Shown in pieces: positions 31,782-40,556 of a DNA stretch of 57,958 nucleotides. The translations under genes and the position numbers were made by a program. How positions within the stretch are numbered: the first letter of the stretch is position 1; each line of letters opens with the position of its first letter. Origin of the DNA: an uncultured Christensenella sp. (GTDB lineage Bacteria; Bacillota; Clostridia; Christensenellales; UBA1242); contig CASFMG010000012.1 of the NCBI GenBank assembly GCA_949295755.1, positions 1 through 57,958 of the forward strand. The letters run 5' to 3'. The notes beneath the pieces were generated by a model, which searched no databases, was not told the origin of the DNA, and worked only from the letters and a program-made list of their open reading frames with translations.

Positions 31782-34211
31782 TTATTGTACAGTGCTAACA
31801 TATTTTATTTGATGATTTTGATTGTTTTGATTATATCTTTCTACAAATTTTTTTACGGTTTCATTACCATATAAGGTTATATTTGTTGCTTGATTAGAAA
31901 AAATATCACTTATATTTGCAGTTTCACTAATATCGCCTTTTATAATTACACATTTTAAATTAACATCACTGAAAAACAAGTTATTTTCTAATGAATGTAT
32001 GTTTTTGCCTATCACAACACTTTCTAAATTGTAATTACCTGCAAAACACCACGCTGATAATGTTGTGAGCGAATTAGGTAAAACAATAGATTTTAATGTT
32101 GATGAATTACTAACTGCAAGTACTCCTAAAACTTTCACGCCTTCTGGAATGTTAATTTCAAAGCAACTGATTCCAGAAAACGCGTGATTACCTATTTCAA
32201 CAATATTATTTCCATCGTATTCAATTTTAGTTATGTATGGTGCTTCACTGCTTGTGCCAGTTGGCCAAAACAAAAAGTTTGGAATTTTTAATACATTTTT
32301 TCCAAATTTAACACTTATTCCATACCACTGCTTGCCTGTTTTATAAAATGTGTAATTATTCCCATTATTAAAATTTTCTTTATCATTACTTAAATTTTTA
32401 AGATTTTGACTATTTATTTGTAAATTTTCTACATATTGCAAATCATAAAACGCATAAGAACCTAATTTAGTAACATTTTCTCCTATTATTATTTCATTGA
32501 CAAAATTTGCATATTGGTGCCACTCTGGTAAATTTTCTAGTGAATAATCTTCCATCTCTCCACTACCATCAATATTTAAAATTCCCGTTTTTAAGTCAAA
32601 ACTCCAACTAACTTCATTACTTACTCCCGATAATGTTTGTTCAACAAAACTAGTTGTATAATTAAACTCATTGTTGGGGAGAACAGTTAACATTTTAGAT
32701 TTTACATATGGAATAATTTTTTTAGATAAATTTTTATTATAAATATAGCCGAGTGGTATTTTTTCATCATTATAAAATTTGTTGTTTGTTATTTTTGGCA
32801 TAGATTCTTCATCGCAAGCATACATAGACAACATCTGTTCAAAAGATTCATAAAAAATATTACCTGACACTTCAAAACTATCTGTTACTTTATTTTCGTA
32901 AATTGCATCGTGCACCCACGTTTTTATATGTGCGGATTGTGTTTTATCAGGACGAGTTTGTGAAACTCCATAACCAGAATATCTAAATATGTTATTTTGT
33001 ATTTTAAAAGTTTTGATATATGAATTTTCTTTATCTTGTGTTGATGATTTTGACACATTCCAATATTCCACACTATAATTACATTTTTCAACTACATTAT
33101 TTAAAAACTCTGCATTTTCTACTATTGTATTTGAAATGTTTGCAGTGTTTTGAAATGTTATTCCTGCATCATATACTTCATATATATAATTATTTTTAAC
33201 AATAAAACCTTTTTTTACATTATAACCATTTGTCTCGGTTACTTGTCCATATATTTCAATAGCATTACCAAATCTAACATTGTTTTGATTTTGTCTAGAA
33301 CCACCAATATATCCAAATTCACAATTTGTAACTGTTAAATTTGCAACATTACCAGTACCTATTCCGTGATTACCTGCAAAAATTATTTTTATATTATCCA
33401 CAACTAAATTCGTTCTGCTATATATACCATTTACACCAACTGCAAACTCTATACTGTCAAACCTAACTTGTGGATTTTTTTGTGAATATAAATAAATATA
33501 TTCACCCGTATTACTTCCACTGCTCGCTTTTCCAGAATGATAAAACTCTAAATCACTATCAAGTATATCAACCAAATTTATATTACTTTCATCAACACTT
33601 TCATCAAATGAAATTTTTTGACCAACTTCATAAGAAAAATCACTCCAATCGTGTTTATTTGAAAGTGTTAAATCGTTATTAAAAAACCATACAGCACCAA
33701 CATCAGCGTCTATTTTTTCACTATATTTCCATATATTAGTTTCTACCTGAATCCAAGTTCCATATGTTACTGCATTATAAGGCGATACATTGATTATTGG
33801 TTTTGATTTTGTTTCATTTCCATATGAACCAAGCATAATATCATCTTCTGTTATTCTTATATTACCCCTAAAAACATCTCCCCTGTTAAATAAAATACAA
33901 TCTCCACTTTTAATTGTATTAGAAAATTCAGTTTGCAATTTTGAAAGAGTTTGCCAAGCAGTTTGTGGGGTTGTTCCATCTAAACGATCATCTCCATCGT
34001 TAGACAAATAGTATATAGTTCCATTAATATTATCAATATTAGTGTTTGCTGTTTTTCGTATTTCGGTTATTTTAGATAAAGTTTCATCTTTCACAAACAA
34101 TGATGGATTTTGTTGCTTATTTACACAAAAATAATAGCATAACACACCGGCAAAAATAGTTATAATGATAACAATTAAAAATACTAATAATTTTTTTGTT
34201 GATTTTTTCAT
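31782..34211 (-). CDS. Membrane-anchored surface protein: parallel beta-helix plus BspA-type LRR
   Basis: 809 residues. Residues 8-29 form a signal anchor. Residues ~60-480 are a right-handed beta-helix, opening with 'GTIYYLSNDGDDRLDGTTPQTAWQTLSKLQ' (the typical DUF1565-like entry) and running through rungs such as VDNIKIIFAGNHGIG and NLTVTNCEFGYIGG. Residues ~540-809 contain LRR_5/BspA repeats: 'WSFDLKTGILNIDGSGEMEDY', 'VTKLGSYAFYD', 'IVEIGNHAFSG', 'LTTLSAWCFAGNYNLESVVIG'. Known: beta-helices often bind or cleave polysaccharide, and BspA LRRs mediate adhesion. A carbohydrate-related adhesin is inferred. SD GAAGG. No C-terminal anchor. Confidence 0.85.
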   Translation of the reverse strand: MKKSTKKLLVFLIVIIITIFAGVLCYYFCVNKQQNPSLFVKDETLSKITEIRKTANTNIDNINGTIYYLSNDGDDRLDGTTPQTAWQTLSKLQTEFSNTIKSGDCILFNRGDVFRGNIRITEDDIMLGSYGNETKSKPIINVSPYNAVTYGTWIQVETNIWKYSEKIDADVGAVWFFNNDLTLSNKHDWSDFSYEVGQKISFDESVDESNINLVDILDSDLEFYHSGKASSGSNTGEYIYLYSQKNPQVRFDSIEFAVGVNGIYSRTNLVVDNIKIIFAGNHGIGTGNVANLTVTNCEFGYIGGSRQNQNNVRFGNAIEIYGQVTETNGYNVKKGFIVKNNYIYEVYDAGITFQNTANISNTIVENAEFLNNVVEKCNYSVEYWNVSKSSTQDKENSYIKTFKIQNNIFRYSGYGVSQTRPDKTQSAHIKTWVHDAIYENKVTDSFEVSGNIFYESFEQMLSMYACDEESMPKITNNKFYNDEKIPLGYIYNKNLSKKIIPYVKSKMLTVLPNNEFNYTTSFVEQTLSGVSNEVSWSFDLKTGILNIDGSGEMEDYSLENLPEWHQYANFVNEIIIGENVTKLGSYAFYDLQYVENLQINSQNLKNLSNDKENFNNGNNYTFYKTGKQWYGISVKFGKNVLKIPNFLFWPTGTSSEAPYITKIEYDGNNIVEIGNHAFSGISCFEINIPEGVKVLGVLAVSNSSTLKSIVLPNSLTTLSAWCFAGNYNLESVVIGKNIHSLENNLFFSDVNLKCVIIKGDISETANISDIFSNQATNITLYGNETVKKFVERYNQNNQNHQIKYVSTVQ

Positions 34212-34317
34212 TTTTGCCTTCTTATACTTTATATTTTATCATAAATTTAAAATTATGAAAACATTTAAGATAATTTTAAAAATGTTTAATAAAATTAAAA
34301 TTTTATATTGACATAAT

Positions 34318-34346
34318 AAAATTTATATGATACTCTCTAAAAAGCG
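34318..34346 (+). promoter_or_regulatory. Promoter of the ABC exporter operon
   Basis: TTGACA (34318-34323), 17-bp spacer, TACTCT (34341-34346). A second, weaker pair (TTTACT ... TATATG) follows closer to the gene. Confidence 0.5.
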
Positions 34347-34404
34347 TTTACTTTTTTATTAAATACTTTTATATGCTAAATTTGTTTTAAAATGGAGATT
34401 GGAT

Positions 34405-35397
34405 ATGTCAAACATTATTACATTTGAACATATTTGCAAGGATTTTAAAATACCAGAACGACAAAAAGGTCGATTTAGCACATTAAAAAATTTTTTCTTT
34501 CGAAAACATAAAATAATTAGTGCATTAAAAGATGTCTCTTTTTCTATTAAAGAAGGAGATATTGTTGGCTATATCGGACCAAATGGTGCGGGAAAAAGTA
34601 CCACAATAAAAATAATGAGTGGAATACTTACACCAACATCAGGAAATTGTTTGATTGACGGACTTGTACCGTGGCAAGACAGAAAAAAATTTGTTAAAAA
34701 TATAGGGGTTGTTTTTGGTCAACGAAGTCAATTATGGTGGGATGTTCCAGTTATTGATAGTTTTGAACTTTTAAAAGATATCTATAAAATACCAAATGAA
34801 ACATACAATGAAACTCTTGATATTTTAAACAAATCCCTAAATTTAGAAGACTTGTTAAAAAGACCATTGCGACAACTGTCGTTGGGACAAAAAATGAAAT
34901 GTGAACTGGCTGCATCACTTTTGCATCGTCCAAAAATTTTGTTTTTAGACGAACCAACAATAGGTCTTGACGCAGTAACAAAATTATCTGTAAGAGATTT
35001 TATTAAATACATAAACAAAAAATGGCACACCACTGTAATTTTAACCACACACGATATGAACGACATTGAAGCACTGACAAATAAAATCATACTTATTGGA
35101 AAAGGTCAAATTTTGTATCAGGGAAATTTTGACAACATTAAAAACAAATACGCATCAATAAAGACTATTGAAGTTGAATTTGCAAAAGATTATGACAAAA
35201 TTGAATTAGAAGGCTATGAAGTAATTGAACATATAAAAAAATTTGCAACTTTAAAAAATTTACCATCAACAGAATTCCACACTAAAAATTTTGTAAACCA
35301 AATAACAGATAAATATGAAATTGTGGATTTTCAAGTATACTCACTTAGCGTTGATGAAATACTAGCAAAATTATATAAAGAATATAAATTATCTTAG
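34405..35397 (+). CDS. ABC transporter ATP-binding protein (ABC-2 exporter)
   Basis: 330 residues from ATG 34405 (GGAG seven bases upstream; a TTG two codons earlier is less likely). ATPase landmarks: Walker A GPNGAGKST (58-66), Q-loop 'VFGQRSQLWWDVP', signature LSLGQKMKCE (a Leu replaces the usual Gly of LSGGQ), Walker B ILFLDEP, D-loop 'GLD', H-loop 'TTHD'. The Q-loop 'GQRSQLWWDVP' is characteristic of the exporter subfamily whose permeases are PF06182/DUF990 type, as found downstream. First gene of a three-gene operon; substrate unknown. Confidence 0.95.
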   Translation: MSNIITFEHICKDFKIPERQKGRFSTLKNFFFRKHKIISALKDVSFSIKEGDIVGYIGPNGAGKSTTIKIMSGILTPTSGNCLIDGLVPWQDRKKFVKNIGVVFGQRSQLWWDVPVIDSFELLKDIYKIPNETYNETLDILNKSLNLEDLLKRPLRQLSLGQKMKCELAASLLHRPKILFLDEPTIGLDAVTKLSVRDFIKYINKKWHTTVILTTHDMNDIEALTNKIILIGKGQILYQGNFDNIKNKYASIKTIEVEFAKDYDKIELEGYEVIEHIKKFATLKNLPSTEFHTKNFVNQITDKYEIVDFQVYSLSVDEILAKLYKEYKLS

Positions 35398-35405
35398 GAG
35401 TTTAT

Positions 35406-36206
35406 ATGTTAAAATCATATTTTGGCATTTTTAAAATGGAATTCAAGGGCGAATTACAATATCGTGCCAAAGCCATTTCAGGTATAGCCACTCAATTTTT
35501 TTGGGGACTTTTACAAATATATTTATATATGGCATTTATGACATCAGACACTATAAATGGATTAACTCTTGCGCAATTATCTTCATATGTGTGGCTTGGT
35601 CAAGCGTTTTTTGCAATGCGTTTTATAACAATGAATAAAAAAATTGGCAAAGATATAACAAATGGAAATGTATGCTATAAGTTTATAAGGCCAATCAATA
35701 TTTATAACCAATGGTATGCCGAAGGTATAGGTCAAAAACTTGCTTCAACATTATTAAGATTTGTACCGATAATTATAATTGCCATTTTTTTGCCACCAAG
35801 TTTACGCCTTTATGCTCCTAAAAATTTTACTGCATTTGTTTTGTTTGTTTTAAGTTTAATACTTGGATTGTTAATGAGTCATACAATTTCTATGTTTGCT
35901 ATATTTTTAACATTTAAAACACTTTCTGATAAAGGTTCTGTTGGAATTGTTTCTTCAATATCTAATCTACTTAGTGGAGTTGTTATTCCTCTTCCACTGC
36001 TCCCTTTGGGCCTTCAAAATATTTTAAATTATTTGCCATTTCGATTTATATCAGACTTACCATTTAGAATTTATATTGGCAACATTAGTACATACGATGG
36101 AATGATATACCTTGGTATTGGCTTTGTTTGGCTTATCGTTTTAATAATTTTAGGAAAATTTTTAATTAAATTTGCTTTAAAGAAAACAATTATTCAAGGG
36201 GGTTAA
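35406..36206 (+). CDS. ABC-2 family permease (PF06182 type), subunit 1
   Basis: 266 residues, six hydrophobic helices. 'MEFKGELQYRAKAISGIATQFFWGLLQIYLY' at the N terminus and 'GNVCYKFIRPINIYNQWYAEGIGQK' are typical of the DUF990/PF06182 permeases. Starts 8 bp after the ATPase stop with TAGGAG. Pairs with the next gene as a heterodimeric membrane channel. Confidence 0.92.
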   Translation: MLKSYFGIFKMEFKGELQYRAKAISGIATQFFWGLLQIYLYMAFMTSDTINGLTLAQLSSYVWLGQAFFAMRFITMNKKIGKDITNGNVCYKFIRPINIYNQWYAEGIGQKLASTLLRFVPIIIIAIFLPPSLRLYAPKNFTAFVLFVLSLILGLLMSHTISMFAIFLTFKTLSDKGSVGIVSSISNLLSGVVIPLPLLPLGLQNILNYLPFRFISDLPFRIYIGNISTYDGMIYLGIGFVWLIVLIILGKFLIKFALKKTIIQGG

Positions 36207-36207
36207 A

Positions 36208-36987
36208 ATGCTTTATAAAAACTATTTAAAAATGCACATCAAATCTTCTTTTCAATATAGATACAATATGATGTTTATTGCATTTAATCAAGTTTTAATA
36301 AATATAGGCGAAATTTTAGCAGTATATTTACTTTTTCAGCAATTTACACTTGTAGCAGGTTGGACATTTTATCAATCTCTGCTTATGATGGGAATTGTAT
36401 ACACTGTTTTCCCATTAAACGAATGTTTTGCCAGAGGATATGACGAATTTCCACAACTTATACAATCAGGAGATTTGGATAGATTTTTAATTAGACCAGT
36501 TAGCATACACTATCAAATTTTTGGTTTTAAAATAGAATTTACAAAAATTCCAAGAATATTATTAGGAATAGTTATTAGCATAATTGCTATTATAAATATA
36601 AATGTTGACTGGAATATTTTAAAAATTCTTGTACTCATTGCGACCTACATATGCGGAACCCTTGTTATTTTTGGTATTTTTATATTTAGTGCAGGAATAA
36701 GCATTTACACAGTGGAAAATTTGGAATTTATAAATATACTGACAAATGGTAGTAAGGAACTCGCATATTATCCTATAAACATATATGCTAAATGGTTGAC
36801 TAAAATATTTACTTACATTATTCCAATCGCTTGTTTTAATTATCTTCCTTTATCATATATTCTAGATATGAGTACAATTCCACCTTGGTTATGTGCAATA
36901 TCGCCTTTACTTGGAATGTTGTTCTTAATCCCTTGCGTTTTATTTTTTAATTATAGTTTACATAAATATAAAAGTACTGGAACATAA
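36208..36987 (+). CDS. ABC-2 family permease (PF06182 type), subunit 2
   Basis: 259 residues, six hydrophobic helices. 'HIKSSFQYRYNMMFIAFNQVLINIGEILAVYL' and 'LIQSGDLDRFLIRPVSIHYQIFG' mirror the equivalent motifs of the upstream permease. Starts one base after its stop, with AAGGGGGT as ribosome site inside the previous gene. Completes an exporter of one ATPase and two permeases. Confidence 0.92.
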   Translation: MLYKNYLKMHIKSSFQYRYNMMFIAFNQVLINIGEILAVYLLFQQFTLVAGWTFYQSLLMMGIVYTVFPLNECFARGYDEFPQLIQSGDLDRFLIRPVSIHYQIFGFKIEFTKIPRILLGIVISIIAIININVDWNILKILVLIATYICGTLVIFGIFIFSAGISIYTVENLEFINILTNGSKELAYYPINIYAKWLTKIFTYIIPIACFNYLPLSYILDMSTIPPWLCAISPLLGMLFLIPCVLFFNYSLHKYKSTGT

Positions 36988-37116
36988 ACATTGTTTATTT
37001 TTATATTTAATAAATTTTATATTGATTTAAATATTGCATTAAATTTTTTATAAAAAAATAATAAATTCTGTAAATAAACAAATAATTATAGTATCCATAT
37101 AAATATAATTGTATGC

Positions 37117-37145
37117 TTGACAAATTTTTATATTTTATATATTTA
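37117..37145 (+). promoter_or_regulatory. Promoter of the small lipoprotein gene
   Basis: TTGACA (37117-37122), 17-bp spacer, TATTTA (37140-37145); leader ~9-17 nt with AGGGGG before ATG 37162. Confidence 0.5.
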
Positions 37146-37161
37146 TAAATTAGGGGGAATT

Positions 37162-37617
37162 ATGAAAAACATTAAACAAAAAATTATATTATCTATTATT
37201 TTTGCCTTTGTTCTTTTTTCAACTTCTGTTTTAGTTGGTTGCAACGAACCATATAATGTAACATTTGGCAATTATAACTACTATGGTGTGAGAGTGGTTA
37301 ACAACAACACAGGCGACATAAAAGAAGAAAGCGATGAAGAAACGACCGAAACAGTAACTGCAAAAATAAATTTCGTTTTTAATTCAGATTATACAATGAG
37401 TGCAATAACAAGTAAAGAAACCTATAATCTAACATACAAAGTAGATAGTAAAGGTTATGTAACTTTTATAGGCGATGATGCATATATGTTGTCTTTAATG
37501 GTTGGAAAAGATTTTGGCAATAACGGATATTTTGATGGAAACAAATTTTATTATAGATATGGATATAACGATAATACAAAAATCGAAAGATTTTCCATAT
37601 GTATTTTAGAGTCGTAA
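37162..37617 (+). CDS. Small putative lipoprotein
   Basis: 151 residues from ATG 37162 (AGGGGGAAT upstream; the in-frame TTG at 37117 is a -35 box). Lipoprotein signal: KNIKQK, hydrophobic core, lipobox VLVGC with Cys27. The mature part is short, acidic near residues 50-65 (EESDEETTE), then beta-rich with regular Tyr/Thr. It resembles the small META/lipocalin-like lipoproteins in general outline, but I cannot assign a family. Ends at a strong terminator. Confidence 0.7.
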   Translation: MKNIKQKIILSIIFAFVLFSTSVLVGCNEPYNVTFGNYNYYGVRVVNNNTGDIKEESDEETTETVTAKINFVFNSDYTMSAITSKETYNLTYKVDSKGYVTFIGDDAYMLSLMVGKDFGNNGYFDGNKFYYRYGYNDNTKIERFSICILES

Positions 37618-37633
37618 TTTGATAATATTGCAT

Positions 37634-37664
37634 AAAAAATTCACTTAAAAAGTGAATTTTTTTT
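37634..37664. terminator. Terminator between lipoprotein and tspO-type genes
   Basis: 13-bp stem AAAAAATTCACTT / AAGTGAATTTTTT, loop AAA, T-run to 37664; symmetric enough to act on both convergent genes. Confidence 0.9.
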
Positions 37665-37693
37665 ATATATTATATTGAATATTTAATTATATT

Positions 37694-38164
37694 CTAGTTT
37701 AAAATCCAAAGTGCACAATTAAACGAAGTAGCAATAAACAACCATAAAATATAAATCCATAAAATATTTACATAAATTTTATTTGTTTTATTTAATGATA
37801 TTAAAAGTAATACACCGAAAAATGCATTTAGAATTATTATTATATTGCCGAGCAAGAGTTGGTTTAAGGTAAAGAAAACTAAGCACCATAAAACATTAAG
37901 TACACCATTTACTGCACATAAATATATACTTTTTATTGTTAATAAATTGTTTTTTGATAATAAAGATAAAATAATAGCAAAAAGAATATAAACAATTGTC
38001 CAAACTAGTGGAATCACAAAATTAGGTATCCATTGGTTTGGAACTAATAGATTATTATACCAGTTTATTCCCAAGTTTACAAAAATACTACCTAAAATAG
38101 CAACTACTAAAATAGAAAAACATATTATCAAAATTTTATAATATTTTTCAAAAAACTTTCTCAT
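37694..38164 (-). CDS. tspO: TspO/MBR family tryptophan-rich sensory protein
   Basis: 156 residues, five hydrophobic helices. Family motifs: 'LVPNQWIPNFVIPLVWTIVYILFAI' (the LxxPxWxPPxxxFxxVWTxLY segment), 'NGVLNVLWCLVFF' in helix 3, and 'WIYILWLFIATSFNCALWILN' at the C terminus. Known: membrane proteins binding porphyrins and related ligands. No Shine-Dalgarno sequence precedes ATG 38164. The -10 box (TATAAT, 38176-38171) ends six bases before it, so a leaderless mRNA is predicted. Confidence 0.92.
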   Translation of the reverse strand: MRKFFEKYYKILIICFSILVVAILGSIFVNLGINWYNNLLVPNQWIPNFVIPLVWTIVYILFAIILSLLSKNNLLTIKSIYLCAVNGVLNVLWCLVFFTLNQLLLGNIIIILNAFFGVLLLISLNKTNKIYVNILWIYILWLFIATSFNCALWILN

Positions 38165-38170
38165 AATATT

Positions 38171-38201
38171 ATTATACTAATACATACAATATAATATTCA
38201 A
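38171..38201 (-). promoter_or_regulatory. tspO promoter predicting a leaderless transcript
   Basis: Minus strand TTGAAT (38201-38196), 19-bp spacer, TATAAT (38176-38171), then six bases (AATATT) to the ATG. The spacer is longer than ideal. Confidence 0.5.
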
Positions 38202-38238
38202 ATGAGTTAACTTTTAAATTTGATATATAACAAAATAT

Positions 38239-38267
38239 TTGACAACACAATAATTTTTTGTTACACT
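38239..38267 (+). promoter_or_regulatory. Promoter of the YugP-like/SHOCT operon
   Basis: TTGACA (38239-38244), 17-bp spacer, TACACT (38262-38267); ~12-nt leader consisting almost only of AAGGAG plus spacing. Confidence 0.75.
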
Positions 38268-38285
38268 CGCTATAAGGAGATTATT

Positions 38286-39032
38286 ATGGAACTTATTATT
38301 TGTTTAGTAATATTAGGTATACTTTTAGTTATTGCTTGCGTTGTTGGAATAATTAGATGGAATGCAAGAAGAATAACAACTTGGTTTGCACTAAAAAAAC
38401 TTGACATAAACAAACCTATTGAAGAGTACACAAATTTATTATTAGAAGAACACGGTTTAATTGATGTACAAGTAAAAAAAGTTGGATTTTTTGCATCAAT
38501 GTTTGTTGGAAACACATATAGTGTAAAAAAGAAAACAATTAAACTGAGTTGGTATGCATCAAAAAGAGCAACGGCAACAACTCTTGCACAAGCGTGCAGA
38601 CTTGTTGGCTTGGCTAAAATGCACAACGATGGTGTAAAAGGTCTTAAAACAATAGAGATGTATAGATGGTTATCTTGGTTACCTGTACTTTTATTGCCAC
38701 TTGCAATAATTGGACTTATTGTTGACCTTATTTTGCAACCACAAATTGGTTTATATACACTTATATTTAGTGGAGTAGGTTTAGTTTTAACTTTATTTAC
38801 TTTTATATTAGCGTGTATTGCTTCTAGCAAAGATATTAAGGCTTGCAATGAAGGAGAAAAAATAATTCTTGAAATTGGAATACTGAACGAGCAAGAAGAA
38901 ACAAAAATCAAAAAACTGTTTAAAGCGTGGAAACAACTAACAGTTGTCAATGTTCTATACAATACATTTATAATGTTGTTCTTCTTAATAAGGGCAATAT
39001 TCTCATCGTTTAAATTATTTGGGAGAAAATAA
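38286..39032 (+). CDS. YugP-family (zinc metallopeptidase family 2) homologue lacking the HExxH active site
   Basis: 248 residues from ATG 38286 (AAGGAG upstream). Architecture as in YugP: N-terminal membrane helix (1-23), cytosolic-type middle, two central helices (132-155 and 160-185), C-terminal helix (~222-240). Family signposts align: 'EYTNLLLEEHGLIDVQVKKVG', 'KTIKLS', and 'GEKIILEIGILNEQEETKIKKLFKAWKQLTVV'. Where YugP proteins have AAHEVGHA, this protein reads QACRLVGLA. Both zinc His and the catalytic Glu are replaced (R105, L106, L109). Predicted inactive paralogue. Two bases upstream of the SHOCT gene, so co-expressed and perhaps complexed with it. Confidence 0.75.
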   Translation: MELIICLVILGILLVIACVVGIIRWNARRITTWFALKKLDINKPIEEYTNLLLEEHGLIDVQVKKVGFFASMFVGNTYSVKKKTIKLSWYASKRATATTLAQACRLVGLAKMHNDGVKGLKTIEMYRWLSWLPVLLLPLAIIGLIVDLILQPQIGLYTLIFSGVGLVLTLFTFILACIASSKDIKACNEGEKIILEIGILNEQEETKIKKLFKAWKQLTVVNVLYNTFIMLFFLIRAIFSSFKLFGRK

Positions 39033-39034
39033 AT

Positions 39035-39859
39035 ATGAATGATTTAAAGTTTTTAAACAAGGATACAAAAGTCTTTTCCGTAGTAACAAGCGTTTTGCTT
39101 GGTATTGCGCTTTTGGTTTTAGTTATTGTAGGTCTTATCAGTGGCAACTTTTTAGGAATATCAGTTGTTGGTTCTTGCGTAGTTGTTTTTGTTTCAGCAA
39201 TTTTTATGGGTTCAATGCAAATAAGAGTATTTAATAACTATAAAAGTCAAAAAAAATATTTATGTGCTGATGGAATATTTTATATATGTTTAACAGTTTT
39301 AGTGGCAATAGCAGGACTTGTTTTTGTTCTTGTACCAAATGCCAAAGTTGATATAAGATACTTTATTTTCGTTTTTGCTCTCGCCTTCGCTATATGGAAA
39401 ATGTTAATTGCAGTGCTAGGTTTTAAAAACAAATATTATAATGCTTTTTTGGAATTAGTAATCGCAATGCTATGGCTTTTAAGCGGTTTGGCAGTTTTGT
39501 TTAGTTTATTTAACAATTTAAGTGTAATTGGTCAATATTTACTTTGCGTATCTAATTATATACTTGGTGCAGTAACTATATTTTATATTTTGTTTTCTTA
39601 TGTATTTAAAGAACCAGACTTTTTAGTTACAGAAAAAGCAAAAGAAATTCTTTTAAGAGAACAAGAAGAAAGACAACAAAGAATAAATAGATTTAATAAT
39701 AGATTTGGCGTTAGCGAACCACAAAATAGTACAAAACCTGTTTCAAAAGAAGGTGTCGAAGATAAACTCCAAAAATTACAAAATTTAAAAGACAAAAACT
39801 TTATTACCGAAGAAGAATTTAAAAAACGAAAGCAACAAATATTGGACGAAGAATTTTAA
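39035..39859 (+). CDS. Multi-helix membrane protein with C-terminal SHOCT domain
   Basis: 274 residues. Six hydrophobic helices between ~13 and ~190, then a charged helix (EKAKEILLREQEERQQRI), a linker, and a typical SHOCT domain at 242-274 (VEDKLQKLQNLKDKNFITEEEFKKRK). Known: SHOCT is a short oligomerisation or targeting module often at protein ends. Starts two bases after the YugP-like stop, with GGGAG as ribosome site. The membrane part is not a family I recognise. Ends at a strong terminator. Confidence 0.8.
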   Translation: MNDLKFLNKDTKVFSVVTSVLLGIALLVLVIVGLISGNFLGISVVGSCVVVFVSAIFMGSMQIRVFNNYKSQKKYLCADGIFYICLTVLVAIAGLVFVLVPNAKVDIRYFIFVFALAFAIWKMLIAVLGFKNKYYNAFLELVIAMLWLLSGLAVLFSLFNNLSVIGQYLLCVSNYILGAVTIFYILFSYVFKEPDFLVTEKAKEILLREQEERQQRINRFNNRFGVSEPQNSTKPVSKEGVEDKLQKLQNLKDKNFITEEEFKKRKQQILDEEF

Positions 39860-39860
39860 T

Positions 39861-39886
39861 AAAAAATCACCTATTGGTGATTTTTT
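39861..39886. terminator. Terminator after the SHOCT gene
   Basis: 11-bp stem AAAAAATCACC / GGTGATTTTTT with TATT loop. Confidence 0.9.
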
Positions 39887-39946
39887 ATTTTATTTTTAAA
39901 AAAGTTTTAACCATAATATAGATTACTTCATTTTTAAAAAATCTTT

Positions 39947-40405
39947 TTAATACTTTGTTTTATTTTTCATTGATTTATATGTTTCAAACAACTTTAAACA
40001 CTCTTCCCTATCTAGTTCCTGCATAAAATTTTTTGGAGCAACAAAATTGAAACTTTTATAAAGTTCATCATCTCTAAAACCAATGCTATCTATATCTTTT
40101 TGATCGCAACCATAATAAACTTTGTCTATGTTTGCCCACATACAAGCACAAGCACACATCGGGCAAGGTTGACCTGTTGTATAAATTTCACAACCCTTTA
40201 AATTAAATGTTCCTAATTTGTTTCCTGCCTTTCTTATAGCATCAATTTCGCCATGACAAGTTGGGTCATTATTTGAAACAACGTGATTGTGTCCAACACT
40301 TATGACCTTACCATCTTTAACAATACACGAACCGAAAGGACCACCGTGGTTGTTTTTTATTCCTTCTTTTGCTTCTTCTATTGCAATTTTCATAAATTTG
40401 TTCAT
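39947..40405 (-). CDS. guaD: Guanine deaminase (CDA superfamily)
   Basis: 152 residues from ATG 40405 (GAGGGC upstream; a longer frame to 40432 lacks a site); Bacillus GuaD is 156. Zinc-deaminase motifs: CHGEIDAI (H51, E53) and TGQPCPMCACACMW (C81, C84). 'NHGGPFGSCIVKDG' and the C-terminal segment match guanine deaminase rather than tRNA-adenosine or cytidine deaminase. Converts guanine to xanthine plus ammonia in purine salvage. Own promoter with extended -10 (TGCTACACT; TACACT at 40428-40423), leader ~11 nt. Confidence 0.9.
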   Translation of the reverse strand: MNKFMKIAIEEAKEGIKNNHGGPFGSCIVKDGKVISVGHNHVVSNNDPTCHGEIDAIRKAGNKLGTFNLKGCEIYTTGQPCPMCACACMWANIDKVYYGCDQKDIDSIGFRDDELYKSFNFVAPKNFMQELDREECLKLFETYKSMKNKTKY

Positions 40406-40556
40406 TTTGCCCTCGCAAAATAAGTGTAGCACATTTTTAGTTTTTTAAAAAGTTTTATTAAACATTTTTGTTGATTATTAGTCAAAAAAATCTCTTTTAT
40501 TACAACATAATTTTAAAAATTTTCCACAAAGTAATTTTGTAAAAAAGGAGATTTAA

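Noticed and set aside
38270..38962. 230-codon antisense reading frame opposite the YugP-like gene
   Set aside because: The plus-strand frame has a promoter, ribosome site and family motifs; the antisense frame is Ser/Thr-rich, lacks a ribosome site and reads like a shadow.
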